64,000 bases of DNA from Episyrphus balteatus (taxonomy: Eukaryota > Arthropoda > Insecta > Diptera > Syrphidae), in contig NC_079136.1 in NCBI RefSeq assembly GCF_945859705.1, forward strand, positions 81,840,867-81,904,866, written 5' to 3'. The translations under genes were made by a program, and so were the position numbers. The notes under the pieces are model-generated. The model did no database searches and was not told the DNA's origin. It was given only the letters and a program-made list of their open reading frames with translations. How positions within the stretch are numbered: the stretch's first letter is position 1; each line of letters opens with the position of its first letter. Of the stretch, positions 12,179 to 24,395 are shown one piece after another.

Positions 12179-13486
12179 ATGATGACGAACGTGTTGAAAT
12201 AAAAAAACAAAACAATTTGGGTAAAAAGTATATATTTCTCGTGACATACCTTTCAGGATATAAATTCAAACTCAATGAAAAAACTTAAAAAGCTTTTACT
12301 GCCACAAAACCCATCATAAACTCCTTTTACCTTAATAAAACACTCAAAATAATAAAACAAAAAAAAATACCAACAACCATTTAAGTATAACTGAGTATAA
12401 AAACTTTCACTTCCAAATTAAATTACCGAAAATAAAATCGCATTTAAGTCTACACATAGACTTTGTTTTTATTTTTTTTCGAATCCTTTTTTTTTTGCGC
12501 TAAAAACGTATACAAACAAAAATACATAAGTATATTTAATTTTATTTTTTAACTCAATAAAAGTGAAATATAACACAGAGTTCAGTCGTCGTCGTCGTCG
12601 TTGGTTGGCCGTTTAAAGGATCGGGCCAAACGAAACCAACACATTCATTTATTTTTCTCTTCTTCACCCGACATAACAGGTGTGATTTCTTCCGCAATGT
12701 AATTGCTATGAGAGAGAAATAAAAATTCTCGAAAATGGTTTCAAAAAAAATTAAAAAAAAAAAAAAAAAAACAAGTCAAATGGCATTTAAAAATGTTGCA
12801 GTTGATGGTTAATTTTTTTTTAAGCGAAACCAAAACCATCCAACGATACGCATAATAAGCTTAAAGGGTTTTAAGAGGTCAAGCGTTCAGTATACGTTTA
12901 ATTTTTTTTTTTTTTTTTTTTCATTTTGAGTTTATTTAGTTTTCAACGTTCCGACAATACTACAACCTGTGAGCTAGAGTTGCATTCATGTGTTAATATA
13001 TTTAACCCAGGACAAATTTTCAAAAACTTTGTCCTTGCATGTGTTGTATACGAAATATCCTAGTGAATGAATGAAAGTGGGTGGTGGCTTGAGTGAGTGG
13101 GAGTGGGAAAAATCTCGGTTTTTATGTACTTATTTCGTGTGTTTGCATTTACAAGGTTTATTTTTTTTTTTTTTTTTCTTGCACATAAACTGGGATTATG
13201 TTTTTATAACTTAGGAAGGGGGAAAAAATTTTGTTACAACTATCCTTTTTGTTGTAAAATTAAAATGCTGGTGAGAGTGACATTTATCGTGATTTAGTGT
13301 TGTAAAAGACTTTTTAATAGTGACGTGTTGTTTGGTTAATTTTCTGATATGTTTTTGTTTTACTTCAAGAACTATTGTTGAGCAAAAATGTAAAAGAAAT
13401 GTGAATTTCAAGCTTTGCATTGGTTTAAAAAAAAAAATAAAAAAAAAGAAAAATGAGTAAAATGTACAATTTTTTTTTGTAATGAT
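12179..13486. other. Non-coding, AT-rich
   Basis: Contains a GTCGTCGTCGTCG run at 12586-12600 and poly(T)/poly(A) tracts near 12750-12771, 12902-12920 and 13158-13177. The overlapping short frames at 13097-13420 are chance frames through T-rich DNA. Confidence 0.6.
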
Positions 13487-14590
13487 GCAAAATATCGATT
13501 TTTTTTATAAATTAATCGTAGTGTCGAATTTATCGATGATTTTAATCCGATATTTTACGAATAAATCAATTTTTTGCCACCATAACTTATCGTCGATACT
13601 TTTAATCTCTCTCTTTTTTTTTTAAATTCATCAAGCAGATTTTTTCACTTTCATGTTTGAACTGTCTTCTGAGTTCAAAAAAGCATAATAATACCAAACA
13701 GGAAATAGCGATTGGCTGCAGTTGCAGAGCAGAAAGCCTTAAAAATATCGATTTTTTTGTAAATTAATCGAAAGTTTTAGTATAAATTTATCTATGCAAT
13801 TTGTGTTCGATTTTTTTTTTATTGCTTGAATATCGATATATTTTTTTACTGACTATATTTTATCAATATTTAGCTTCGATACTTTTGATATTTAATTTTT
13901 TAAATTCGTGCAGGATTCTTATTCCAAAAAATCTTCTTCGTTAAATCTGAGCCCTGGTATTATGTTAAAATTAAAAAAAAAAAAAGCTATCGGTTTTAGA
14001 TGCAAAGACTTTAAAATATCGATTAATTAATTAATCACTGGTTTTAATATCAGTTTAGAATGACATTGAAATTTGTATTTGATATCTTTATTGCAATAAT
14101 ATCGATGAATTTTTAATCGATTTCAATCAATACCAAGTATCGAACCTCACCTTTTTTAAAGAAAATTCTCTTAAATGTGCAGTCTTCTTATTCTAAGAAT
14201 GCAGCAATTGGCTCCTTCTTTAAATCTCAGCCCTAGTAATGTGTTAAAATTTAAACAGAAGCAATCGGTTTTAGATGCAAAAACTCTTCAAAATATCTAC
14301 CTATTTTTCATAAATTAATCGATTCATGGATGCATTTAACTTTTCAATTTTGTATTGATATTTTACTTGAAATCGATTTTTTTTTTTTGCAAAAATATCG
14401 ATAAGTTTTTTATTGATTGTATTTAGCAATATTTAGCATCGATATTTTTAAACTCGATATCGTTTTTTTAAGTTATCGATTCTTTGTTTGAACACACCGA
14501 TTTTTAGTAGCAATTTCCGATGTTTTTCTTGTTTCATATCAATTTAATCAGTTTATGCGAGTTATTAGACGGAATCTTTCTTACAAGAAT
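13487..14590. repeat. Decayed ~270-bp tandem array rich in ATCGAT
   Basis: Four units begin with AAAATATCGAT-like sequence near 13487, 13742, 14013 and 14290, giving periods of about 255, 271 and 277 bp. Shared landmarks in order are a TAAATTAATCGA phrase, ATTTATCGAT or similar, TTTAGCATCGATA, a TTCTTATTC phrase, AAATCTNAGCCCT, and CGGTTTTAGATGCAAA just before the next unit. No coding potential is seen. This is an old, diverged satellite-like array or a segmental tandem duplication. Confidence 0.6.
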
Positions 14591-16811
14591 CCTTCGTCGT
14601 CCTAGTTTGCCCCAGTAAATAAAAACATTTTTGAGTTTCATCAATCGATAGTTACCTACAATATCAAAATACGAAAAGCTTTATAGTTAAAAGCATCTAT
14701 TTAAATAAAATAAAGCATCTTTTTAGAAAAATAAAGTTGGTCCACTAAAAATTCTCTTTTTTCCTACTGAAAACAAAAGCTCTATTTCAAAATCTTTTTA
14801 ACAAACCACAATTGTATATACCAATTTTATTTTTTTTTTTTTAACTTTCAGGATAAAGGTTCATCCTATATCCGACTGCATGTTTAATTGATTTTTGTGG
14901 TTCTGTTCCATTTGTGTGTTTTCATTTATTATACCTACCTACGCTTGAACAAAACTCCGCATATTCCATTAACAGTACGAGTAAATTAATAATTCATATA
15001 ACAAACTCTCCCGGCGAATGAAACAGAAACAAAACAACAAATACAAAAAAAAAAAAAACATTTCCTTCCGGAAATATCAGCTTATTGTGTACACAATTTC
15101 CAAACCTTTAACCAAAAAGAAAATACAAAATAAAAAAATGAACAAAAAAAAGCAAAAATAACAAACTCTAAAATATTCAATTACAACAGGGATCACTGCA
15201 TTGAATGATTGCCACATTGGGATAAAATCGAAGCTCTTGCTGAAGGGAAGCTTGGGATTCATGCTTTAATTCATTCAGTTTTACACTCAATAAAAAGAAA
15301 AAAAAAAAAGGAAGAGTGTTGGAAAAAAAAATTAATAAACAAACAAAAAAACTTAGAATAAAAGGTCCTGTTTTTTTTTTTTGTTCCTTTTTGATTCTGC
15401 TATCCATTAAAAAATATTCAGTCGGAAAAGGACTATCAAAAAAAGTAACGAAAAAAAATATAGACACACTGTGACTTTCCTTCACTCTGCTCTATGTCAA
15501 AACCTCAGTCAAAAAAAAGTATCCGGAAGGACTAAGAGAAAACAAACGCTACGCAGACAGAAAACAAGAAGTAGCAAGGTTAATATAGAAAAAAAAAAAG
15601 AAAACCGGAAACTAAAATCGCGTCTACACTCTGTGTTTGCAACTTATAAATATTCATTTGAAATATTTTCATTTTATTTTCTCGTATTTTTTTTTTTTTT
15701 GTCCATCAGAAAGGTAGTCGGGATCGGGTTTCGCGCGATGTTATTTTTCTTTGCTTTTCTCGTTTTGTTTTGTTACTTTTTGACTTTGTTTTTTTTTTTT
15801 GTTTTTTGTGAATTGTTTTCCATAAATGAATAGAAGACGAAGGTGAAACAACAGTTACGTCTCCCACGAGAAGAATGAATGAATGAGTAGAGTATCCTCC
15901 TCTCAGAATGTGTAGCTAAATATTTTACATCAGACACAAAATAACCTGCAATTCAAGGGCAAAAACATAACAAAAGAGCAATCTATATAGGACTTTTGGT
16001 TCGTTTCTGATGGTACTTTTCTACCCCCAAAATGTGAGCAATTTTCATATTGAAAAAAAGGTTATCCTGTTGAAAGGTGTTGTGATAGGAGCTTGGGTTT
16101 ATGCTTTATGACCCTCGTTCACAAAAAATGTACTTATGTACTACACAGTGGCGGGCGACGAAATGCACAATAAACCGAAAAAGTAAATTACCATCAACCT
16201 ACCTTTTCCTTTTAGTGCAAAAAAAAAAAAAAACCACAAGCGTACACATACAAAAAGAATTTTTTCATACAAAAGGTTTCTACCGTTCTCGTTGACAGAG
16301 AAAAACAAGATGAATCCTGTGTATAACGATTGCGGTCAGTTGGAGGGTTGTTAAATTGTTGCTAGCGGATGGCGACACCTTCCTTCCGTTCATCCATTCT
16401 TCTTCCGGACGGGTTACGTTCGTTTGGTGTTTTTTTTTTCTTTTTTTTATTTTATTTATTTGCAGTTAAATAAAATGTCCTCAATATCCTTTTTTCAAGG
16501 AAATTTAACATTAAAGGCAGGAATGAGATATGACACGTTGGAAGATATATCTGTAGAAAAAAAGTTGAACTGCAAACTTTAATAGAATTGATTGAGTTTG
16601 AAAGGGAAAGGTCGATTAAGGAAGAATTTTTTAGTGCAGTTTTTTGATATTGTACAATAAGTTAGTGTTAAACAGGAGTAAGGAGAAAAAAATCAAGAAC
16701 TATTGAAACAAAATTAAAAAACATAGCCAAAATGCATTTCTTCCATTTAAATTTTGGTTCAAAATTATCAACTGACTGTACTACACATATTTACTTCTTT
16801 ATTATTCAATT
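14591..16811. other. Non-coding; includes a microsatellite-rich stretch
   Basis: The frames at 15177-15485 (-) and 15471-15833 (+) are the longest here but consist of lysine/phenylalanine runs from poly(A)/poly(T). An acceptor-like TTTTTTTTTTTTAACTTTCAG ends at about 14851 but is followed by GATAAAG, not a donor. Segment 15840-16440 is of higher complexity. No element is recognised. Confidence 0.5.
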
Positions 16812-16910
16812 AACAGAAAATAAAACAGGAATAACTATATTTCTGGTATACTCATCTTTATTTCTGATAAATTTAACTAAATTCTGGTATATTTAACTTT
16901 ATTTCTGGTA

Positions 16911-18557
16911 CAGTGCTGCTAAAAACATTCCGGATTTTTTTGTCATTTTCATCAAATAAAATTTTATAACACAAACCTGGAACAAAATATTGTTTTAATA
17001 TTTTTTCTAGATCGTTCATATATCACTTAAGCAATTTCAACAAAAAATAATGATCTTTAACACATAAAGAAAATTTAAAAATTAAAAAAATGAAGTAAAG
17101 CCAGAATTTCAGCTGTGAAAAACTAACCGGATTTATTAATGTTAATGTTCAAAGTTAATATTTTGCTCAGAAACCTTTGTTTTCGAAAACTGCTTGGCAC
17201 CAACGAGGCTTGGACTCGGCCAAACTATTTAAAATAGAACTAGGAATATCTTCCTAGTCATTTTTCAAAGCTGCAAGTACGTTTGTTGCTGAGGTGTGCT
17301 TTTTCTTCTCTACCTGTCACTTAAAGATTGCCCACAAATTTTCAATCGGGTTCGGTCGGATAAATTGTTCCGGCTATTCCAAGCCAGGAGTATTGTCTAC
17401 CCCGAACTGCTGTTTTACGAGCTTTTAAAAATGTTTGGCATCATAACTTGCAGGAAGAGCCAATGTCAAGGCACTTCTTTCTCCTTTTATGGAGCCATTA
17501 TCGACTCCAACATCTCTCCATTCTGAAAATGATCCATAAATCCGTTGATTCTGTGTAACGGGGTAGAGCCTGTAGCTGAAAGAACCCCCAAACCATCACT
17601 GATCCTCTGCTGTGTTCACGGTAGGGAGCATATTTTTTTGGTTTTAAACATGTCCATGTTTGAGAGCCTGGCTGCAAATTTACAATCGGAATAGACCCAG
17701 TTAAAATTGCTTTTATCATTGAAAAACATATTTTTCCGTTTTGTTATCGAGCAATTGAGATGATTTTTTGTAAATAAAACCATGATGAAATATTTTTATT
17801 TTAAAATTTAAAGATCCTTTAATTGCCAACTTTTTTAGACAATGCTTAGTATTAAAGAATGGCCTTTTTCCGAGTGGAGACAGATTAAGACCAAGTCTCT
17901 GAAAGCCTTCTTTACTGTACTTGATGTTGAAGGCAGATTAAGCTCCTCACAAATCGTTTAAGAAGCCGCAAAGGGATCTTATATCAAAAAATTCTTTATT
18001 CGCCTATCACTTTTTAAGGATATTTTGTTATGGCATCCACCCAAGTGATCTGCTTCAACTGATTTTTCTCTTTTTTACTTTTTGACGATATCATACTCAC
18101 TTGACGTTGCAATTTACAACATTCCAAAGGGATAACATTATGTTTTATTTCGGCTTGAAAGTGTTCTACGACTCAGTTACGAATTTTGCGACTATAATGC
18201 GTTTTTTCCGTTATTCCATTAAGTAATTTATACAATTCACAAAGCTAACAACTTTGTTTGTCACTGCAAACAAAAATTTTACAGAAGTGACGCTTAAAAC
18301 CGTTGCCTCAACAGCGAAAATTAAAATCCTTAAAAAATCCGGTTAGTTTTGCACAGACGAAATTCTGCCTTTCCTTCATTTTTCAATTTTTAAAATTTTT
18401 GAATGTATTAAAGAACATTAATTTGTGTTCAAATTCCTTGACTGATATATTAATGATCTAGAAAAAATATTAAAACAATATTTTGTTCCAGTTTTGTGTT
18501 ATAAAATTTCAATTGATGAAAATTACAAAAAAATCCGGAATGTTTTTAGCAGCACTG
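16911..18557 (-). mobile_element. Tc1/mariner-type transposon with ~220-bp inverted repeats
   Basis: The element begins CAGTGCTGCTAAAAACATTC at 16911 and ends with the exact reverse complement at 18557. It is flanked on both sides by TA (16909-16910 and 18558-18559), the target duplication of this superfamily. The terminal inverted repeats are long: clear similarity continues inward for about 220 bp, to AACTAACCGGATTT on the left (ends about 17137) and its complement on the right. Total length is 1647 bp, normal for Tc1-like elements. The transposase lies on the minus strand and is broken. Long inverted repeats of this size recall the 'Bari/Paris-like' long-IR class, but I do not assign a family. 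Confidence 0.9.
17290..18060 (-). pseudogene. Broken Tc1-type transposase
   Basis: Landmarks appear in transposase order on the minus strand but in different frames. They are a decayed helix-turn-helix region (about 17870-18050), NDKSNFNW at 17697-17720 (the 'first Asp' block of the DDE domain), SRGSVMVWGFF at about 17580-17612, a QVMMP-like trace at about 17429-17450 where the second catalytic Asp block (QxDNxPxH) should be, and NPIENLWAIFK at 17320-17352 (the catalytic Glu block). The second Asp appears to be lost, a stop follows NPIENLWAIFK, and at least one frameshift separates the first-Asp block from the GSVMVWG block. The gene is dead. It would normally cut and paste TA-flanked DNA by the DD34E mechanism. 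Confidence 0.85.
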
Positions 18558-18675
18558 TATATTCAACTAGTTTCTGGTAAATTCAACTATATTTAGGTTA
18601 AATTTACCACTTATTTCTGGTGTTATTTTTTTTTTAAATAAAGTTAAATATACCAGAATTTAGTTTACAACGAAA

Positions 18676-20250
18676 AAAACGTTGCAAAAATCTTGTAAAA
18701 CTTGAAAGTATATCAATTCGGAGTTTTAAAAAACTTCTGTATGAACTTGAACATTTTGTTAGTTTGAATTTTAAAACTTTAACTCGAAAGTAAATTCCTT
18801 TGATAGATTTTGGAAAGCTTGTTAGTAAAAAGAGGTAAAAAAAAGAGCTGCTTGACGAAGATTTACCAAAGAAATCGCTGGTTATAAAGTATCCCCTCTC
18901 TGCTGTTAAATTTGTATAATTTATAATATGGGGAAATTTAAACATCCTTTTAAGATTCAAGAACATTTTTATACAGACACTACAAAAATACATCAAATCA
19001 TCATTCCTGGTTTTGAGATACTATCGTAGGAAATAAAAAATCACACAACTTTTGAATCGTACAAGCTTATATAGTGTTGAAATCACATTTTAAATAATAA
19101 AGAAAAAGACGCATAAAATAGAACGCACATATACAATATAACTTTTATTTATGACTTGATTCTATCAAAGTAGTTGTCGTTTTTCATACCAAACTCAATG
19201 TTTGTATTATGCTTTGTGCGGTCTTGAGGTTTATTTGGTTTCCTTTCAATACACGATATAGTAAATGCATACCTTGAAAATGTGTGTGTGTGGTAAAATG
19301 AATGTCTAAAGCAAAAGGACTTTCGTTTGATGCGGTCGTCTACTCCATCACTCAGGAGGGATGGTATATATATGAACTGTACATTCATACATACATATAT
19401 GTGTGGCTTTTTGTTTGTATAGTAAAAGGGTTTTTTTTTTTTTAAATAATTTTTTAGCAAGTCTTTTTCACTGGTGTGTCCTTGTTCTCAACGTGTTGTC
19501 GTCAGCGGTGTTGTCGTCATTTGCCTTAAGGGAGTATTTTATCCTGCGGGTCAGTTTATATCCTTGTTTTTAGTGTCAACACAGTTTCGTATACGGTGTT
19601 AAAAGAAATAAAGAATATGTTTAGAGCTAAAAGAGAAAGGTAGTTGAAATATATTTTTTTTTTTTTGTTTCTTCTCTATTCCTATTCGCTTCCCTGGTGT
19701 CTACTTTAAGGTAAATTGCTTTTTTATTTTATTTTATGAGTTTTTTTTATCCCTTTTTGGGGCGGTATAACTGGTAGTGAATTTTCAACCACTTTATGTA
19801 AAATCTTTTCGCAAAAAAAAAAGAAGGGAAAACATGGAAAATATCGTTTTTTTATGATGGCAAGGCTGTTTAATGGAAGTAACTTATGTATTTGAAGAAA
19901 AATACTATACTAAGAAAAAATGTCTGTTAAGAAAATGTCACATGTTTCTTTTATGGCAGTTATCTTTGATTTGATTTGAGACACAAATCGATTTAAGATG
20001 AAACAATGTCTGGAATAGCTCTTTTAAGATTTTGCTGGCTTTTTTTTTAAGTAAAGAAAGAGTAAGTGTTTTTTTTTTCTACAAATATTAAGAGCCTTCA
20101 GAAAAATTTAAATATTGCATTTTGTTAAAATTATAGTTTTTTTTTTTAACGATTCCGCGTCTATCTTTGCAATATATATAGCATAATATCTAAGAAAACT
20201 GCACAGCTTAAAACGCAGAAGTTTAGATAAATGAAAAAAAAAAAATAAAT
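18676..20250. other. Non-coding, nothing specific seen
   Basis: AT-rich, with a short higher-complexity piece (19470-19560) containing a GTTGTCGTCA phrase repeated twice. The short minus-strand frames at 18634-18996 and 19149-19460 have no recognisable domain. Confidence 0.6.
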
Positions 20251-20990
20251 TGGTCACTGTTGCGTATGAGTAACTTTTTTAATTATAAAACCTAAAAGTT
20301 ACTAAAATGGTTTCTATAGCTACCCAATTTAATAGATTATTCCCAAACCTTTAAATGAAAAAAATTACTGATCATTCGATGTACTCTATACAATCGCACG
20401 CACATAATTGTTCTCTATTTGAAATTGAATTGTTCAATTTTTTTTTAGTAAAGAAAGTTACTAATTCGTTTATCCCATTTCATTTGATACATCCATTTCA
20501 AAGATCGAGCGAGAATATTGAATGGTAAAATCAATTTTACAAACCATAATTAAAATGAGTCACTGTGGCGTATGCGTAACTATTTTTTTTTTTTTTTTTA
20601 CTGAAAATCTTTAACATAATTCCTGTCGCCAGCTAATTGGTCAAACTAAATATCATTTAATGACAGTTTTATGATCTTTTGAATTAAATAACTAGCTATT
20701 GGGAATTTAAGGTTATGGTGCCTTAAGAAAGTACCGACCTGAGCAAAAGAATTTGCTGTTCTAAATTGTCTTTACGATCGTTTAAATTTAAATTTTTTCT
20801 AGCTCTTATGTTTTAATATTTTCTGGATGTGTTTTCTTTCATTTGATACCCTAATTTTACTAATCTAATTAAAATTGAAAATGATATAGGCAAATGTGTT
20901 AATCGTTGTCCCAAATGGTTCACTGAGGTGTATGCGTAACATTTTTTTCTATTGAAACAAATAATCAAATAATTTCTGTCGCTGATCAAA
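20251..20990. repeat. Degenerate tandem repeat, ~306-360-bp period
   Basis: The phrase GTCACTGTGGCGTATGCGTA recurs in one orientation at 20251-20273, 20557-20580 and 20917-20940, each followed by AAC and a T tract. Second landmarks also recur: CATTTGATAC at about 20482 and 20839, and TTCCTGTCGCC / TTTCTGTCGCT near 20620 and 20972. Three units are therefore seen. No coding frame spans them. Confidence 0.55.
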
Positions 20991-21957
20991 TTGATAAATG
21001 AATTACACACTTGCACAATATAAAAAATTGAGTATTATTATATTGAATATGTTTTCTAGTTTCAAAAATGAGCCATATTGCAACTACAAAACAAACCAAA
21101 AAGTCCACATTAGAAAAAAAAAAATGGTTCTTGTCCTCGCTATATACATAATTGCATAATATCGATTTATTAATTATATTATTACTTTCAACACTCTCGT
21201 AAATATCTCTAAAAATTAAATGAACGAACCTAAAATTGTCATTTCCAATTGTGTTTCCCACTACCAATTATATAAATAACAACATAAAATAAAATTAAAA
21301 AAAATATTCTCTAGCTTTTACTATGTTGGCAGAGTTTTAGTTTTTGTTCATTTTGGTTTTTAAGCTATATCACACAATTGCTTAGGTAATATAATCGTCC
21401 TGCATTAAAATGCAATTAAAATTGTGAAGCACTTTTCTCATTCACATTCAAACGCACTCTCATGTATAAAATTGTATATTATTTTACAGGATATTCATAT
21501 ATGTATGGTATGGTGTGGTATAAATGTGTATATTTTGTCAGTGTAAAAGTGGATGTGGGTGGTTATGTTTTTTTGTTTCAGAGTGCACAATATGGTTGTT
21601 ATTTTGTTGAAACACATTCCTCTTCACTAGATTTGGTTTTATTATTATTCGGTTTATTGGTTTTCATATTTTGTTTAATTGCGGTGGGACATAAGTCAAC
21701 ATATAAGATATGAACTTGTGTGTCACCATAATAGAACATTTTTTCAAAGATTAATCCTCACTGAAAAAATTTTAAGAAATCCTTCTCCATTCCATTCACA
21801 TTTTTAACACCAGTTCAATCTTCTGGTTCTATTTATGTAAAGACTGCTCAACTTAATTTTTAAACCTTGTTTAATGACAATTAAGAAAAAAACAAACTTT
21901 TGAACTAATAACATTGGGATAAAAATGTATGGCAGATGCTGTTAATAAGGTCTGTCG
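20991..21957. other. Non-coding, nothing specific seen
   Basis: AT-rich sequence. The frames at 20986-21267 (-) and 21462-21713 (+) have no domain, splice context or codon pattern that would make them exons. Confidence 0.6.
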
Positions 21958-22118
21958 GGTAATAAGGCCTATGCTAAAATAATCCCCGTAGCTTAAGGTT
22001 GCAGCTTAAGCTCATAAATGATTATTCAAAGTGGGGTATTTTTTATCACTCAATCGCTGTCACAAGTCGTAGCACTAAAGACAGCGATTAAATGATTCAT
22101 AACTAGGCCTTATTACCC
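21958..22118. mobile_element. Small inverted-repeat element with internal hairpin
   Basis: A perfect 15-bp inverted repeat, GGGTAATAAGGCCTA at 21958-21972 and its complement at 22104-22118, bounds a 161-bp unit. Inside is a second perfect 10-bp stem, AATCGCTGTC (22052-22061) with GACAGCGATT (22080-22089). This is MITE-like, but no convincing target duplication is seen, so the ends are approximate. A structured transcript is an alternative. Confidence 0.5.
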
Positions 22119-23819
22119 GCACCATACTTTATTTAGTGTTTTCCGATAGAATAAGGATAACTTAAATCCAATGATTCGAAGTGTAATTAACAAAAATAAC
22201 TGGAAATCAGTATATGTATCTATCTATGCGGTTCGAATGCGAAAAGTAATAGTCGACATTATCATTACAAAGTAGCAACCAACTTTCGATGGGAAGTTTG
22301 TGTAATGTGTGTGCTGTGCATGTGTTCTGTCGGTATGCATTTTTTGTATTCCAATTTAATATAACTGTGAAAAATATGTATGTAGAGTAGATCCAGGACA
22401 CACAACATGGTAGAGTCTACAAAAACTCTCTATTCCTTATACATTTATTCCCTCGTGTCTCTCTACAGATGACCTTTAGTTGAGGTTTAGCCAAGTTATA
22501 GGCCAGGGTGTGGTCGTGTGGTGGTTGTGTTTATTCTGGAATCAACAATATGTCCCAATCATGCTTCCCGCATACCAAAATCAGATATTCCAACTACTGT
22601 TTTTCGGTCTATACGATATGAGTTTTTTTTTTGCGAGAGAAAAAAAAAACAGCAGAATTACATTGTACCTACGTATGGAGGGACCATAAGTTGGCATTGG
22701 CATGGTATTAATGTTTAATTAGTGTGTTTACTTTTCTATAATAAAAGCTATGTATGTGTTTTTTTTGCATTTGCCCTCCCAAACCCGGCCGCTTTATTTT
22801 GGTTTTAATTTTGAAAACACAATTGTAATAGAATTCCTCTAATTCTATAGGTTTTTTTCTTTTGTTTTGTTTTTAACGTGGTCTCTGTTAATTATATATT
22901 TAATTAAAAGAAAATAAATTGTTATAAATTTTGCTATAAATTCATTTTAATGGCTTTGAAATAGATTTTTCAAATTTTATTTATAATGGAAAACGGAATT
23001 AAGTAAAACTATTCGAAATTTAATAGCACAAAAGTTTTATAAAATATGACGGAGTTTAATGCGTAATGAATTGTTTTTTTTTGGCTTGTTTTTATTAATG
23101 TTATAATTTATTTGTTTGTGGCTTTCTATAATAATTGCTTTTAGGTTCTAGAAATAAGCATAGAATATTTCTTTTTTTATTCTGTATACGAGTAACATGA
23201 ACTTTCTTATGAACAAACTAATGCATTTCCTTTTTAAGACCTTTGATCATATATATTTCATTTTATATTTTGCAGAATCTCTTATGAACGTTATTTCAAA
23301 ACTTATACCCTAATACCTTTAAAATGAACGTTAAAAAGGAAATTCTTTTTCATATTTTATTTTAATATTTTTTCCGTGAACGACATACAAAAAAAAAAAA
23401 AAAACACATTTATACGATCGTTCAATATGCTCCACACTTTTGAAATATGCATTTCTGATTTTTCCTATAAAAATGCTAATTTCATATTTTATTTTTATTC
23501 CATGTCTACCGAACGAGGTAGTATCCTTCATCCTCTTGGGTATAGTAAAGTATGATGTGTGTTATCTACCTTTTTTGGGTTATTCAATTTTATCCAGTCA
23601 AATGTTAAAAAAGAGCAGATTTTCAATTTTGTTTCAAGGTTTTTTCTTTTTTTTTTATATTTGTGTATCTTTTTGTTTGAACTTGATTTTGAGAAATAAA
23701 AAAAAAACTGAAACAATAAAAGAAAGCACGAGAAGAGTACCTACACCAACATTTTGGTGGTTGAATGTATTATTTTGAATCTAGCTCGAAATTCTTACTT
23801 TCGAAACAACTGAAATAAC
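22119..23819. other. Non-coding, nothing specific seen
   Basis: Unique AT-rich DNA. Several frames of 60-110 codons occur at 22207-22718 and 23331-23778, overlapping one another on both strands; none resembles a protein. Confidence 0.6.
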
Positions 23820-24395
23820 GGAATGAATGAATGAATGAATGAATGAATGAATGAATGAATGAATGAATGAATGAATGAATGAATGAATGAATGAATGAAT
23901 GAATGAATGAATGAATGAATGAATGAATGAATGAATGAATGAATGAATGAATGAATGAATGAATGAATGAATGAATGAATGAATGAATGAATGAATGAAT
24001 GAATGAATGAATGAATGAATGAATGAATGGATGAATGAATGAATGAATGAATGAATGAATGAATGAATGAATGAATGAATGAATGAATGAATGAATGAAT
24101 GAATGAATGAATGAATGAATGAATGAATGAATGAATGAATGAATGAATGAATGAATGAATGAATGAATGAATGAATGAATGAATGAATGAATGAATGAAT
24201 GAATGAATGAATGAATGAATGAATGAATGAATGAATGAATGAATGAATGAATGAATGAATGAATGAATGAATGAATGAATGAATGAATGAATGGATGAAT
24301 GAATGAATGAATTAATTAATTAATTAAATAATTAATTAATTAATTAATTAATTTATTAATTAATTAATTAATTAATTGATTAATGAATGAATAGA
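23820..24395. repeat. Long ATGA tetranucleotide microsatellite with an ATTA tail
   Basis: ATGA repeats run without a break in phase from about 23820 to 24311 (around 120 units). I see only two A-to-G changes, at 24030 and about 24294. The tract then passes into ATTA repeats (24312-24380) and a short mixed ATGA/ATAA tail. Such purity over nearly 500 bp indicates recent expansion. The true length may differ from the assembled length. Confidence 0.98.

Larger units (their letters stand above)
16812..18675. mobile_element. MITE copy B, split by a Tc1-type insertion
   Basis: Flanks of the Tc1-type element carry the same TTTAACTTTATTTCTGGTA-type sub-repeats as the small MITE at 6797-6945. Both copies share TATACCAGAATTTA (18649-18662 here) and an AGAAAATAA left end (near 16815). 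Removing the 16911-18557 insertion leaves roughly 215 bp, comparable to copy A. Both outer ends are diverged, so the boundaries are approximate. Confidence 0.5.

Noticed and set aside
14831..14860. Pyrimidine tract plus TTTCAG on the + strand
   Set aside because: Followed by GATAAAG rather than a donor, and no downstream open exon is seen.
15177..15833. Frames of 102 (-) and 120 (+) codons
   Set aside because: Phe/Lys-rich products of long poly(T)/poly(A) tracts.
17296..17526. 76-codon + frame
   Set aside because: It is antisense to the decayed transposase of the Tc1-type element.
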